Source: Sphingobium baderi (lineage in GTDB: Bacteria; Pseudomonadota; Alphaproteobacteria; Sphingomonadales; Sphingomonadaceae). Taken from it: DNA of 64,000 nucleotides. Positions 48,288 through 57,018 of this stretch are shown piece after piece. A program made the position numbers and the translations under genes. The number at the start of each line of letters is the position of its first letter. The stretch's first letter is position 1. The stretch is from positions 2,188,501 through 2,252,500 of the forward strand of contig NZ_CP013264.1 of NCBI RefSeq assembly GCF_001456115.1, written 5' to 3'. A model generated the notes under the pieces. That model was given only the letters and a program-made list of their open reading frames with translations. It ran no database searches and was not told the DNA's origin.

Positions 48288-49165
48288 TCATATCCTTAAT
48301 CCCGTCGCGATGATCTCGATGGCGCGCCGCGCTTCGTCGATGGAAGCGATTTTGGGCAAGGTCACGGCGACGCGATCGGCTCCGGCATCCTCATAAATTC
48401 GCACAGCGTCCAGTTCGGACTCCGTGTCAGAATGACGGAAATGTCGAAATGATCGATCTTTCTCCCTGCATCTTCGGCGAAGCGGTGGAGCTTGGCTCGA
48501 CTCTCCTTCAAATTCTCCGGGCCGGAGCCCTCGCCAAAGGCGAGCCGATCATTGTGATATACGGGTATCCAGCCTTCGCAGCTGGTCGCGACCCGGCGTA
48601 GAACCCTGTCGTTAAACCCGCCTAGCGATATCGGCGGATGCGGCTGGGTGAGGGGGCGTGGACCGAGCAATGTGGGCGGAAATTTGAAAAACTCGCCATC
48701 GAAGGTGAAGCTGTCCTGGGTCCACAGACCTTTCATCACCGCAATGCTTTCCATCGTATAGTCCCAGCGCCGCTCGAAGCTGCCGCCAGTCAGTTCGATT
48801 TCCAGTCTGCTCGCGCCGCCCACGCCCAGCCCCAGGCTAAAACGGCCGCCACTATAGCGGTCGATGGTTGCGACCTGCTTCGCCACAACGACTGGATGCT
48901 GCATGGGCATTATAAGCACACTGGTAGACACTTCGATGCGCTTGGTCATGGCCAGTGCGCGAGCCGCTCCGATCAGGGGGTCGAGATAGAGTGGAACGCC
49001 GAAATGGGGCGGCAAGACTGGCTCGTCCAGCGGCCGGATTGTGTGATGACCATAGGTCACCCAGTCCAGTCCCGCCTCTTCGGCGATCTGGCATATCTCG
49101 CCCATGTCGACATCGGCTATGGGGTGGCCAGGGTCCGCATAAGGGCGGCTTAGTCCGATTTTCAT
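48288..49165 (-). pseudogene. LLM-class (F420/FMN-type) flavin oxidoreductase with an apparent frameshift near 48427
   Basis: The reading frame from 49165 encodes 267 residues of a TIGR03619-like luciferase-family enzyme (MKIGLSRPYADPGHPIADVD, GHHTIRPLDEP, SLGLGVGGASRLEIE, SLGGFNDRVLRRVA). It then drifts into a non-homologous end (TRSPNWTLCEFMRMP) and stops at 48362. The other frame continues with SELDAVRIYEDAGADRVAVTLP and stops at 48288, which is the expected C-terminus of the family. One missing base near 48419-48433 would restore about 292 residues. AGGAGG precedes the ATG. It is either a sequencing error or a recently broken gene; it is last in the TonB-receptor unit. Confidence 0.75.
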
Positions 49166-49356
49166 CACATCCTCCTGGGCTCTCGCGGCATGGGGCAAGC
49201 AATCTTATGGCAATCGTTTCCCTCGCCGATGTGCATCAATGCTGGCCGCGCTTTCCGGCGGGATTGCCGTTGAGGCGGCTCTATGGCCTGCTTTTGATGC
49301 CCAGCGGAAAGGGACTGAGGCGGATGGTCTGTCCTGTCTTGCCGTTAGACTACGTG

Positions 49357-49692
49357 CTAGACCTCAACTACCGGTGTGATCTCCTCGTAGAGATGGATGG
49401 CCATATCCGACTGGGAAAAGGCGTCGCTCATTTCCATCTGGCCTGTCTCGACAAGAGTCTGGAGTTCCGCGACAATCGCAGAGGGATCATCGGTCTGCAT
49501 CCGGTAGATGGCCATGTAGCGCTGATGCGGAGCATCCTCCGCTTCTGGGTCAACCAGCCGGAATCGCTGCGCCGAAACGAAGCCGGGTACGGCGACCACG
49601 TCCGCCAGATGACGATTGCTGTACCAGTCGTTATACTCCTGATCGCGACCTGGCACCGGATTGCTCAGCACGACATATGCATAGTTTTTCAC
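49357..49692 (-). CDS. EthD/dimeric alpha-beta-barrel protein
   Basis: 111 residues. KNYAYVVLSNPVPGRDQEYNDWYSNRHLADVVAVPGFVSAQRF is typical of small ferredoxin-like dimeric alpha/beta barrels (EthD superfamily) that accompany aromatic-degradation genes. They act as hydroxylase accessories, isomerases or decarboxylases; the role here is unknown. It lies 44 bp downstream of the TonB receptor and is probably co-transcribed. Catalytic His in NRHLAD is a candidate. Confidence 0.75.
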   Translation of the reverse strand: MKNYAYVVLSNPVPGRDQEYNDWYSNRHLADVVAVPGFVSAQRFRLVDPEAEDAPHQRYMAIYRMQTDDPSAIVAELQTLVETGQMEMSDAFSQSDMAIHLYEEITPVVEV

Positions 49693-49736
49693 AGCCGTCC
49701 CTTTGATGTGTCCCTCGCAAGAGCGGTAGTCCTTCG

Positions 49737-52151
49737 TCAGAAACGATAACGGGCCGATACGCCCCAGGTGCGCGGATCGCCGACATAGACTGAACTGGTC
49801 GGAAAATTGGCGAGCAGAACGCTCGGCGACTGGTAATAATGGGCGCCGGTCAGGTTGCGGACGTAAACACCCAGGTCGAAGCCGGACCCTCCGATCCCGC
49901 GCCAGTCGAGCCGTGCGTTCGCCAGAGCATATCCCGGCAATTTTTCGCCATTCTGCCCGCCGAAGTCATCGGTCATATAGATATCGCCATTGAAAACGAT
50001 CTCGCCGTCGGCGGGCCTGAACGGCAGGGTCCAGCTCACGCTGGCCGTGCCGGCGAAGCTGGGCGTGGGCAAGTTGACCTGCGCTTCGGTGGCGACCGGT
50101 GTCGGAACGCCTGGACCGAACGTTACCGAGCCGAGCGACTTTACCTTCTGCTTGGTGAACGCCCCGTTGAACGAGACAGTGAGGGAACGGACCGGGCTGA
50201 CCGAAGCTTCGATCTCAACGCCATATATTTCCAGATTTGCAATGTTCGCGGCGACGGAGCCATTGGTCGGTTGATCCGGCGTGGTAAAGGGCAGGCCGAC
50301 ATTCTGGGCATTCAGGAATTGCAGCGCGCCTTTGTAGTCGGTGTAGAATGCGGCGATGTTGAAGAAACCGCGAGCTTCCCCTGACCGGAAACTGAGCTTC
50401 GCGCCGATCTCGCCGTCAGTCAGTTTTTCTTCCTTGGTGTTCTGGTAGGGGCGCAGGTCGGGGCAAGCGCCACCTGGATTGGAGCAGCCGACGCCACCGG
50501 TGGTGAACGGGCTTTCGAAGCCGGGCGTGTTGACGTTCGCGCCACGATAGCCACGCCGTGACACGATATAGAGCAGGGTGTTGTCGTTCGGCTTGTAGTC
50601 GAAACCAATGGTCCAACTGGGCTCCTGACCTTTGTTGCTTACGATAGCCACGCCGTCGATGAGCCCGAGTGCAGCTTGCGCGTCGCATGTCTCCCGGTCA
50701 ACATAGGTCGACCATATGCCGCCGCCGCAAGCATTGACCTTGTCCCAGCTATAGCGTGCTCCGACATTGAAACGCAGCTTGTCGGTAAGATCGATCCCGA
50801 CCTGCCCGAACACCGCGTAATTTTTGTTGGCGACATGGGCTGTTACGGGAACGCCATCGACATCGCCCACCGCGAAGGCGCGGAAATTGGAACCCATCGG
50901 CCCGGTGGAGCGATCATTATTATAGAAACCGCCGACGATGAAATTGAATCCATCGAATTCGCCAAGTACCTGAAGTTCGTTGGTTATATACTGCCGCTGA
51001 ATCACCGATCCCGCGTGAAAGATGGAGAATTGCGATCCGAAGAACGGAGCGCCGGAGGAGAAGAAGAGCGGGCCGGTGGCGCCGGTGTTAATCATCTGAT
51101 CCGCGCGGTTCTTGCGGAAGCCAAAGATGTTCCGGACGGTGATGTTGCCGAAGGTCAACGAAGTGTCGTTGGTTATACCCAGTTGTCGGCGATAGGCCTG
51201 GCCGCCGTTGATGCCGTCATCGAACGCGCCGTAGAAGTTCTTCTTCTGTATCTCGCGATAATTCGCGATCTGCGCGTCGAGATACGCGCCCTCCGTCGGC
51301 CCGAAGATCGCCCCCAGCACACCGGGCTGGGCGCGGTAGAGATAAAGGCCGCCTGCACGTTCATTGGCGCGGAAATAATCCACTATGGTCAGGCTCTTGA
51401 TCCAGTCGGTCGGCTCGATTAGCAGCGATGCCCGGACGCTGTCCTGATGCACATTGTCGAAGTCGGGACCGCCATTCAGATTTTTCGTTCGGCCATCCTG
51501 ACGTCGCATTTGTCCCGCCACGCGCAGGGCCATTTTGTCGGGAATGATCGGGATGTTGAGCGCGCCCTCCAATTCCCTGTAGTCGAAGCGGCCATAGGTC
51601 CCTTCTATATAGCCGCCGAAATCATATGTTGGCGCTTCGGGGCTCACCAGCACTGCGCCCCCCAGAGTGTTGCGGCCGAACAAAGTGCCTTGAGGCCCCT
51701 TGAGCACTTGGATGCTAGCCAGATCGTAGGTAGGAATATTCGATCCCACGGAAGGCAGAGGCACGTTCGCGAAATAGGTGACGACACCCGGCGACACCTC
51801 GCCCAGCGGAACCTGACCGATGCCGCGAAGGGATACGGCTGAATTTTCCTTGCCGCCTTCGGCCCCAGCCCGGAAACCGGGCGTGATGGTGTTGATGTCC
51901 TGAACGGTCTGGACCGTGCTGCGCTCGAGCGCAGCGGCGGAGAAGGCGCTCACTGAAACAGGAACGTCCTGCAGTCTTTCGTCGCGTCGCCGTGCGGTAA
52001 CGACAATGTCGCTGGCTGTGCCATAGCCGGAACCAAGTTGCTGTGGTTCTTCGGCTGCCTGCGAAGGTGCATCCTGGGCCCATAATGGTGTCGCCGGCAT
52101 TACCGCCGTTCCGCTCAAAAGGCCGAGCGTCGCGAGGATCTGTCGTTTCAT
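49737..52151 (-). CDS. TonB-dependent outer-membrane receptor
   Basis: 804 residues. Signal peptide (MKRQILATLGLLSGTAVMPA), plug domain (SDIVVTARRRDERLQDVPVSVSAFSAAALE, then GTLFGRNTLGG), and a 22-strand barrel ending in the aromatic RYRF. The plug start resembles catechol/aromatic-linked and iron-complex receptors expanded in sphingomonads. The adjacent catabolic genes suggest import of an aromatic or hydrophobic substrate rather than a siderophore, but this is inference. It heads the leftward unit with the EthD and LLM genes. Confidence 0.93.
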   Translation of the reverse strand: MKRQILATLGLLSGTAVMPATPLWAQDAPSQAAEEPQQLGSGYGTASDIVVTARRRDERLQDVPVSVSAFSAAALERSTVQTVQDINTITPGFRAGAEGGKENSAVSLRGIGQVPLGEVSPGVVTYFANVPLPSVGSNIPTYDLASIQVLKGPQGTLFGRNTLGGAVLVSPEAPTYDFGGYIEGTYGRFDYRELEGALNIPIIPDKMALRVAGQMRRQDGRTKNLNGGPDFDNVHQDSVRASLLIEPTDWIKSLTIVDYFRANERAGGLYLYRAQPGVLGAIFGPTEGAYLDAQIANYREIQKKNFYGAFDDGINGGQAYRRQLGITNDTSLTFGNITVRNIFGFRKNRADQMINTGATGPLFFSSGAPFFGSQFSIFHAGSVIQRQYITNELQVLGEFDGFNFIVGGFYNNDRSTGPMGSNFRAFAVGDVDGVPVTAHVANKNYAVFGQVGIDLTDKLRFNVGARYSWDKVNACGGGIWSTYVDRETCDAQAALGLIDGVAIVSNKGQEPSWTIGFDYKPNDNTLLYIVSRRGYRGANVNTPGFESPFTTGGVGCSNPGGACPDLRPYQNTKEEKLTDGEIGAKLSFRSGEARGFFNIAAFYTDYKGALQFLNAQNVGLPFTTPDQPTNGSVAANIANLEIYGVEIEASVSPVRSLTVSFNGAFTKQKVKSLGSVTFGPGVPTPVATEAQVNLPTPSFAGTASVSWTLPFRPADGEIVFNGDIYMTDDFGGQNGEKLPGYALANARLDWRGIGGSGFDLGVYVRNLTGAHYYQSPSVLLANFPTSSVYVGDPRTWGVSARYRF

Positions 52152-52444
52152 GGAATTATCCTCCCCTTTATATTCCTGTCTTCCGCCGTTTTATTAAGCG
52201 GCGGCGTGACGATTTGGTCGTCATCGGCATCGCCTGTTTTATGGACCCGGCGTCATATAGCGGTGTCGGCGCTGGAGCCACTGGCGTGACCGGCAGGGTA
52301 AACAATTGACCGACCAGCGACACTCGATCGCGTTGCCGCCGCTGCTGCGGTCGCGACATAGTGATGTCCGGCAGAGAAGCTGGCCTGAACATATCCGATG
52401 ACCCGATGTGCGAGGGTTCGGAACGGGCCGTGCAAAGGATGATA
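52152..52444. promoter_or_regulatory. Divergent intergenic region, TonB receptor / hydrolase
   Basis: This 293-bp gap must hold the promoters for the leftward receptor unit and the rightward catabolic unit. It contains one ATGTCCGG octamer (52364-52371) that recurs at 62167-62174 in the other divergent promoter. No gene or RNA is seen in it. Confidence 0.4.
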
Positions 52445-53167
52445 ATGGCGACATATATACTGGTGCACGGTGGAGGGATGGGCGGTTGGGTATGGAAATA
52501 TATCGCCGCTCCGCTCCGCTCGGCTGGCCATATCGTGCACACGCCCACCCTCACCGGCTTTGGTGATCGTCATCACCTGATTTCATGCGATATAGATACG
52601 GCGGTGCACGCGACCGATATCGCGCGGATGATGGAATGCGAGGAAGTATGGGACGCGGTTCTGGTCGTGCACAGTTACGCCGGTGCCGTCGCGCCGCTGC
52701 TGCTGACGATGGCGGGAGACCGCATTCGCAGGGTGATCTATCTCGACGCCATCGTGCCCATGGCGGGGGAGAGCGTGGCGGAAGCAATGGGCTTTCTATC
52801 GGCCGAGGCGGTCGTTGGACTACGTGCCCAGCATGCGGCGGGCCAAGGTCCGCTGGGTGCTGGCGTGCCCGATCAGGTACGCAAAATGGCTGATATTGAG
52901 CCGCAGCGCATGTCGGCTGATCGTGATGCATGGGTTTTTCGTCATCTGACCGACATGCCGCTCAGCGCCAACATCTGCGCCATACCCGTGGGAGCCGATG
53001 CGATAACCCATCGGGTCGATTATCTGGGCGTGCCCCATACGATGATGCATCCGATGCACGCGCGGGCCGACGCGCTGGGCTGGACCGTGCATCAACTGGG
53101 CGGTGACCGAGACCATATGGTTCATGTGGGCGATCCGGACGCGGTGCTGACATATCTGATTGAATAG
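52445..53167 (+). CDS. Alpha/beta hydrolase, salicylate-esterase/hydroxynitrile-lyase-like fold
   Basis: 240 residues. TYILVHGGGMGGWVWK (oxyanion), nucleophile serine in VVHSYAGAVAP (about 80), catalytic His in GGDRDHMVHVG (about 221). The PLRSAGHIVHTPTLTGFGDR pattern resembles the MES/hydroxynitrile-lyase subgroup that cleaves small aromatic esters. First gene of the rightward catabolic block, with AAGGA upstream of the ATG; an ATG two codons earlier is possible. Substrate unknown. Confidence 0.88.
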   Translation: MATYILVHGGGMGGWVWKYIAAPLRSAGHIVHTPTLTGFGDRHHLISCDIDTAVHATDIARMMECEEVWDAVLVVHSYAGAVAPLLLTMAGDRIRRVIYLDAIVPMAGESVAEAMGFLSAEAVVGLRAQHAAGQGPLGAGVPDQVRKMADIEPQRMSADRDAWVFRHLTDMPLSANICAIPVGADAITHRVDYLGVPHTMMHPMHARADALGWTVHQLGGDRDHMVHVGDPDAVLTYLIE

Positions 53168-53187
53168 CACAGGACAGGAGAGCGACC

Positions 53188-54435
53188 ATGGCCGAGGTGG
53201 CCGATACGGCGGCGGACGCAAGGGCATGTGAGGCGATACCAGCGCACGTTCCCGCTGGCATGGTCCGGGATTATCCGCTGAAAGTCAGTGACAAGACCAC
53301 AGAAAATCCATTCGACCGGATCATTCCGGAGATCGCGGCCGGGCCCATCGCCTTCTATGCGGAGGGTGTGTTGCCTACCGGCGACCCAGGCTGGGTCTTT
53401 CGTCGCTCGGAAGATTTGCGCGCCATCTTCAAGGATGGCGAGAATTTTACAGCACGCGGCTGGTCCAGCTTCAGTGGTTTGATCGGCGACAGCTGGTATC
53501 AGGTGCCGGTGGAATATGATCCACCCGAACACACAGCCCTGCGCGCTCTGCTCAACCCGTTGCTTGCGCCGCAACGCATGGCGGCACTGGATGCCAGGGT
53601 GCGCGCTTATGCCCGCAACTACATCGATACATTCCGTGACCGCGGCTCGTGCGAATTCATGAGCGAGTTCGCATTCAAGTTTCCCATCGCCGTGTTTCTG
53701 GAGCTTATGGGGTTGCCACAGGAAGATGTGGACCAGTTGCTCGCATGGGAGATGAATCTGCTGCATCAACCCGATGTGTCCGAAATCGCGCGTGCCACCA
53801 GGGCTGTGCGGGACTATCTCGTCGACAAGCTGGATGCGGCCCGCAAAAATCCCAGGGACGATTTCATCGGCTTCATCGCCACGGGTAAAGTCGGGGAACG
53901 TCCGCTCAGTCGTGACGAACAGATCGGGATGGCCTTCAACTTCTATACCGGGGGCCTCGACACGGTCTCCACGAACCTTGGATTGCACTTCCGACACTTC
54001 GCGGAACATGGTGAGGATCAGGCCTGGTTGCGGAACAACCCGGATAAGATCGTACTGGCCACCGAAGAGCTTCTGAGAGCTTATGCCGCTGTCACCACGT
54101 TCCGCATATGCGTCAAGGAAGTGGAGATCGCGGGTGTTCGTGTCATGCCTGGCGATCGGGTGGCGATGAGCACCACGCTCGCCAACCGGGATGCGGACAA
54201 ATATGACGCCCCCAATGAGGTCCGGCTCGACCGGGGCCCCTCGCACGACAGCTTCGCGCATGGGCCCCATCGTTGTGTCGGCATGCATCTAGCTCGGCGC
54301 GAATTGCATGTGGCGATAGAGGAATTCCTGAAGGCCGTTCCCCAATTCCATATCGCCCCGGACGCCGTCATTGTTTCCACGTTGGGGCCGATCATTCAGC
54401 CGGAAACGCTTCCCCTGGTCTGGTCCGCCAGATGA
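53188..54435 (+). CDS. Cytochrome P450 (first copy)
   Basis: 415 residues, soluble bacterial class. I-helix oxygen-binding region FYTGGLDTVSTN (about 253), ExxR in EELLR (about 292), and the heme-cysteine loop FAHGPHRCVGMHLARRE with Cys about 362. It hydroxylates or O-dealkylates an organic substrate using electrons from a ferredoxin. No ferredoxin or ferredoxin reductase is encoded nearby, so they must come from elsewhere. Only 20 bp follow the hydrolase, so the two are co-transcribed. Confidence 0.93.
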   Translation: MAEVADTAADARACEAIPAHVPAGMVRDYPLKVSDKTTENPFDRIIPEIAAGPIAFYAEGVLPTGDPGWVFRRSEDLRAIFKDGENFTARGWSSFSGLIGDSWYQVPVEYDPPEHTALRALLNPLLAPQRMAALDARVRAYARNYIDTFRDRGSCEFMSEFAFKFPIAVFLELMGLPQEDVDQLLAWEMNLLHQPDVSEIARATRAVRDYLVDKLDAARKNPRDDFIGFIATGKVGERPLSRDEQIGMAFNFYTGGLDTVSTNLGLHFRHFAEHGEDQAWLRNNPDKIVLATEELLRAYAAVTTFRICVKEVEIAGVRVMPGDRVAMSTTLANRDADKYDAPNEVRLDRGPSHDSFAHGPHRCVGMHLARRELHVAIEEFLKAVPQFHIAPDAVIVSTLGPIIQPETLPLVWSAR

Positions 54436-54592
54436 TCGCGGTGCGTCCGCTTGCCGCAACCGATGGCCGATTTGAGTTTCCATCGTTCGTTGTGGTGGCC
54501 GTCGCCGCGCGGATAATCATGACGACGCAGTTTTAAAGGCGTCCCTACGCTTTATCGAGCAGCCGGGATGTCGCGAAGGGCCAAGGACAGCA

Positions 54593-55822
54593 ATGCTACA
54601 CTCGCGGACCAAACCATCCTCCGACATCCTCTGGGGTTTTGACGAAGGCGCTGGTAATCAGGTTGTTGAGGCCGCCATCGGTTTGCGCGAGTTGCTCGCC
54701 AGCAATGCGTCCCGCGGCGACGTTCAGCGCTATCCGACCGATGAGGTCATTCGGGCGCTTGACGATGCCATGCTATGGGGCGTTGCCGTGCCCAAGCGGC
54801 TTGGAGGGCAGGGCGTATCGGCTACGGCGCTGGTACGCATGGGCGCCGAACTTGCCAAGGGAGATCCGTCGGTGGGCTGGGTGTCCCAGATCATCAACGG
54901 AACGACCTGGGTTACGTCGCTGGCATCGGATGAATTGCAGGAAGAACTTTTCAGCGAAGGCGTGCCGAAGATCGCGGGCGTTTTCAATCCGCCAGGCACG
55001 GCGATCCCGGTGGATGGGGGATACCGGGTCAGTGGAGCATGGCCCTATGCGTCGGGCATCCGCCACGCACGCTGGGGGCAATGGGGTGTGCAGATCGTAA
55101 AGCCTGATGGGACGCAGGTGCCCGGTAATTTCTGCTACGTTCCCGCCGGCGATTTCCGTATCGAAGATAGCTGGCATGTGACGGGTATGCAGGGCACCGG
55201 TTCCGATACCGTCGTGATCGAGGATGCCTTCGTCCCCGAAAGGCGGATGGTCCACGCTGCGCGATCCTACAATTATGTCGAACCGGGGAAGAAGCATTAC
55301 GGCGCGCCCTCCGACTATTTCGCGCAGATGGCACTGGTGCACCGCACGATGTGCGGCGTGCCGCTGGGCGCCATCGAAGGGCTGCTGGAACATGTCGTGA
55401 AGACCGCCGCCACGAAGCCGCTCGTCGGCACGATATTCGCCCGGCAGTCGGATTCGCAGGTCGTGGCGAAGGAAATTGGCGAAGCCGCGATGAAGATTCA
55501 CACGGCGCGCACGTTGATCGAAGCCGCTACAATGGAACTGGACGGCGCGGCGCTCGAACGTCGCACGCTGAGCGAGCGGGAGCGTGCCCGGAACAAGGCG
55601 CAGGCCAACCATGCCATGCAGATATTGCAGGAGGCATCCCAGACGCTGATGTATGTCGCGGGTTCATCGGCATTCAATAATGCCAATCCGGCATCCCGCT
55701 ATTGGCGCGATTTCAATATGATTGCGCGTCATTTCGGTAATATTCCGAACATCGGATATGAAGTCTACGGCCGCTCGCTGCTGGGTGTTACGCCCAGCGC
55801 GATCCCGCCGCACATGTATTAA
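54593..55822 (+). CDS. Group D-type flavin monooxygenase / acyl-CoA-dehydrogenase-fold hydroxylase
   Basis: 409 residues with an acyl-CoA dehydrogenase fold. The middle beta domain shows GGYRVSGAWPYASGIRHARW and SWHVTGMQGTGSDTVVIEDAFVPERR, as in two-component aromatic hydroxylases (HsaA, HpaH and polyketide-tailoring NcnH types) and not in true acyl-CoA dehydrogenases. The C-terminal helices carry NPASRYWRDFNMIARHFG. It probably hydroxylates a phenolic ring with FADH2 or FMNH2 from a separate reductase, not seen in the window. The call between group D hydroxylase and dehydrogenase rests on motif resemblance. Confidence 0.8.
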   Translation: MLHSRTKPSSDILWGFDEGAGNQVVEAAIGLRELLASNASRGDVQRYPTDEVIRALDDAMLWGVAVPKRLGGQGVSATALVRMGAELAKGDPSVGWVSQIINGTTWVTSLASDELQEELFSEGVPKIAGVFNPPGTAIPVDGGYRVSGAWPYASGIRHARWGQWGVQIVKPDGTQVPGNFCYVPAGDFRIEDSWHVTGMQGTGSDTVVIEDAFVPERRMVHAARSYNYVEPGKKHYGAPSDYFAQMALVHRTMCGVPLGAIEGLLEHVVKTAATKPLVGTIFARQSDSQVVAKEIGEAAMKIHTARTLIEAATMELDGAALERRTLSERERARNKAQANHAMQILQEASQTLMYVAGSSAFNNANPASRYWRDFNMIARHFGNIPNIGYEVYGRSLLGVTPSAIPPHMY

Positions 55823-55875
55823 TGCCAGAGCGGGAACGCCTGGCCCGCACACATCTTAGGAAGGATGGAAATACC

Positions 55876-56391
55876 ATGATCAATGTCGAAGAATTCAAGC
55901 ATAGTCCGGAACGGCGCAAGGAAGTCGTTCAGGGGTTGACCGAAAAACAGGCGAAAATGGCTAACCACTGGATGGATCTGTTCGATCAGGCCTTCAACGT
56001 CGGCGATTTCGTCAAGATGGACGAGTTCTTTCATCCCGATATGACCTATAGCAATCCCAATCGCCTGGATCTGGGACCCTATGTCCAATGGAAAACGTCC
56101 CCAGTCGCCCTTTATAAAACCTTTCCGCCTTCGGTTTATCGTGTGCTGGAAGTATATGGTAAAGGCGAAGACAAGATCTGTGTATTCTGCAACCACCAAG
56201 GCGAGCAGACCGGAGGCCCCTATATGGGAGTTCCGCCACAAGGTCAGAAGATCAACGTGCACTGGTTTTCGGTCTTGACGTTCAAGGACGACAAGATCAT
56301 CCACATTTATTCCATATCCGATGTGTTGACGATGTTGATCGACATTGGCGTGATTCCCAAAGACAAGCAGCCGGTAGACCCATACAAGTAA
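55876..56391 (+). CDS. SnoaL-like (NTF2-fold) protein
   Basis: 171 residues. A single NTF2-fold domain: a helix ending HWMDLFDQAFNVGDFVKMDEFFHPDMTY, then a long twisted sheet ending WFSVLTFKDDKIIHIYSIS. Members include polyketide cyclases, dehydratases and Rieske beta-type proteins; no single catalytic residue identifies the reaction. A GGAAGGATGG lies upstream of the ATG at 55876. It sits between the flavoprotein and the VOC gene and probably acts on an intermediate of this pathway. Confidence 0.8.
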   Translation: MINVEEFKHSPERRKEVVQGLTEKQAKMANHWMDLFDQAFNVGDFVKMDEFFHPDMTYSNPNRLDLGPYVQWKTSPVALYKTFPPSVYRVLEVYGKGEDKICVFCNHQGEQTGGPYMGVPPQGQKINVHWFSVLTFKDDKIIHIYSISDVLTMLIDIGVIPKDKQPVDPYK

Positions 56392-56397
56392 AATAGA

Positions 56398-56435
56398 GCT
56401 TGCGGGCGGCCATTTTGGGATGGCCGCCCGCAAGC
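56398..56435. other. 16-bp perfect hairpin between the SnoaL-like and VOC genes
   Basis: GCTTGCGGGCGGCCAT (56398-56413), a 6-nt loop, and ATGGCCGCCCGCAAGC (56420-56435). It lies 7 bp after the SnoaL-like stop and 21 bp before the VOC start. No T-run follows, so it may be an attenuator or mRNA-stability element inside the operon. Confidence 0.7.
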
Positions 56436-56456
56436 AAGAAAACAAGGAGAGCGTGA

Positions 56457-57008
56457 ATGGCAACGCAAGCAGACGCCGGCCTGTCGGGCGTGAATCGCTT
56501 CATCGGTCGCCAGTTCGATCAGGTGGCATTCGTTGTCGATGAGCTTGAAGCTGCCAAGGAGCGATTTGGACGGATTTACGGCATCCAGTCGTGGAATACT
56601 TGGCGCAACCTGGCCGATGGACAGTCTCACAAGGTTTATCGCGGGACGCCGGGTGATTATCAGTTCAGTTGCGCTTACGGTTATGTCGGCGATATGCAGG
56701 TGGAGTTATGCCAGCATGATGGCGGCCGCAGCGTATATAAGGACTGGCTGGATACGCGCGGCCCTGGCTTGCATCATCTGGCTTTCCGCCTCGACGAACG
56801 TCCCGAATATGAAGCCGCCTGCGCTGCGTTCGAGCAGCAGGGCGCGCCGTTGGCGATGGGAGGGGAGATCGAAGGTGCAGGCGTCTGGGCCTATTACGAC
56901 ACGGTCGAACAACTTGGTTGTTACACGGAACTTTATTGGTCCTCGCCCGCGGTACTGGAAATATTCGAGCGGATGAAACGCGGCGAACAGGTTGAGATCG
57001 CACGATGA
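56457..57008 (+). CDS. VOC-family protein (glyoxalase/epimerase-like)
   Basis: 183 residues with vicinal-oxygen-chelate pairing: FDQVAFVVDELEAAKERFGRIYG opens the first module, and GLHHLAFRLDERPEYEAACAAFEQQG the second. Metal ligands are likely among the HH and the glutamates in QVELCQ and CYTELYW. It resembles methylmalonyl-CoA epimerase and similar isomerases more than ring-cleaving dioxygenases. AAGGAGAG precedes the ATG. A ring-opening or isomerisation step is inferred from the neighbours. Confidence 0.82.
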   Translation: MATQADAGLSGVNRFIGRQFDQVAFVVDELEAAKERFGRIYGIQSWNTWRNLADGQSHKVYRGTPGDYQFSCAYGYVGDMQVELCQHDGGRSVYKDWLDTRGPGLHHLAFRLDERPEYEAACAAFEQQGAPLAMGGEIEGAGVWAYYDTVEQLGCYTELYWSSPAVLEIFERMKRGEQVEIAR

Positions 57009-57018
57009 AAGCGGGAGT

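Noticed and set aside
53122..54288. Open frame of 388 codons opposite the first P450
   Set aside because: Antisense shadow; the P450 has all expected motifs.
54593..55822. True acyl-CoA dehydrogenase
   Set aside because: The fold is shared, but the motif pattern and catabolic neighbours match flavin-dependent hydroxylases better; the catalytic glutamate of acyl-CoA dehydrogenases is not apparent.
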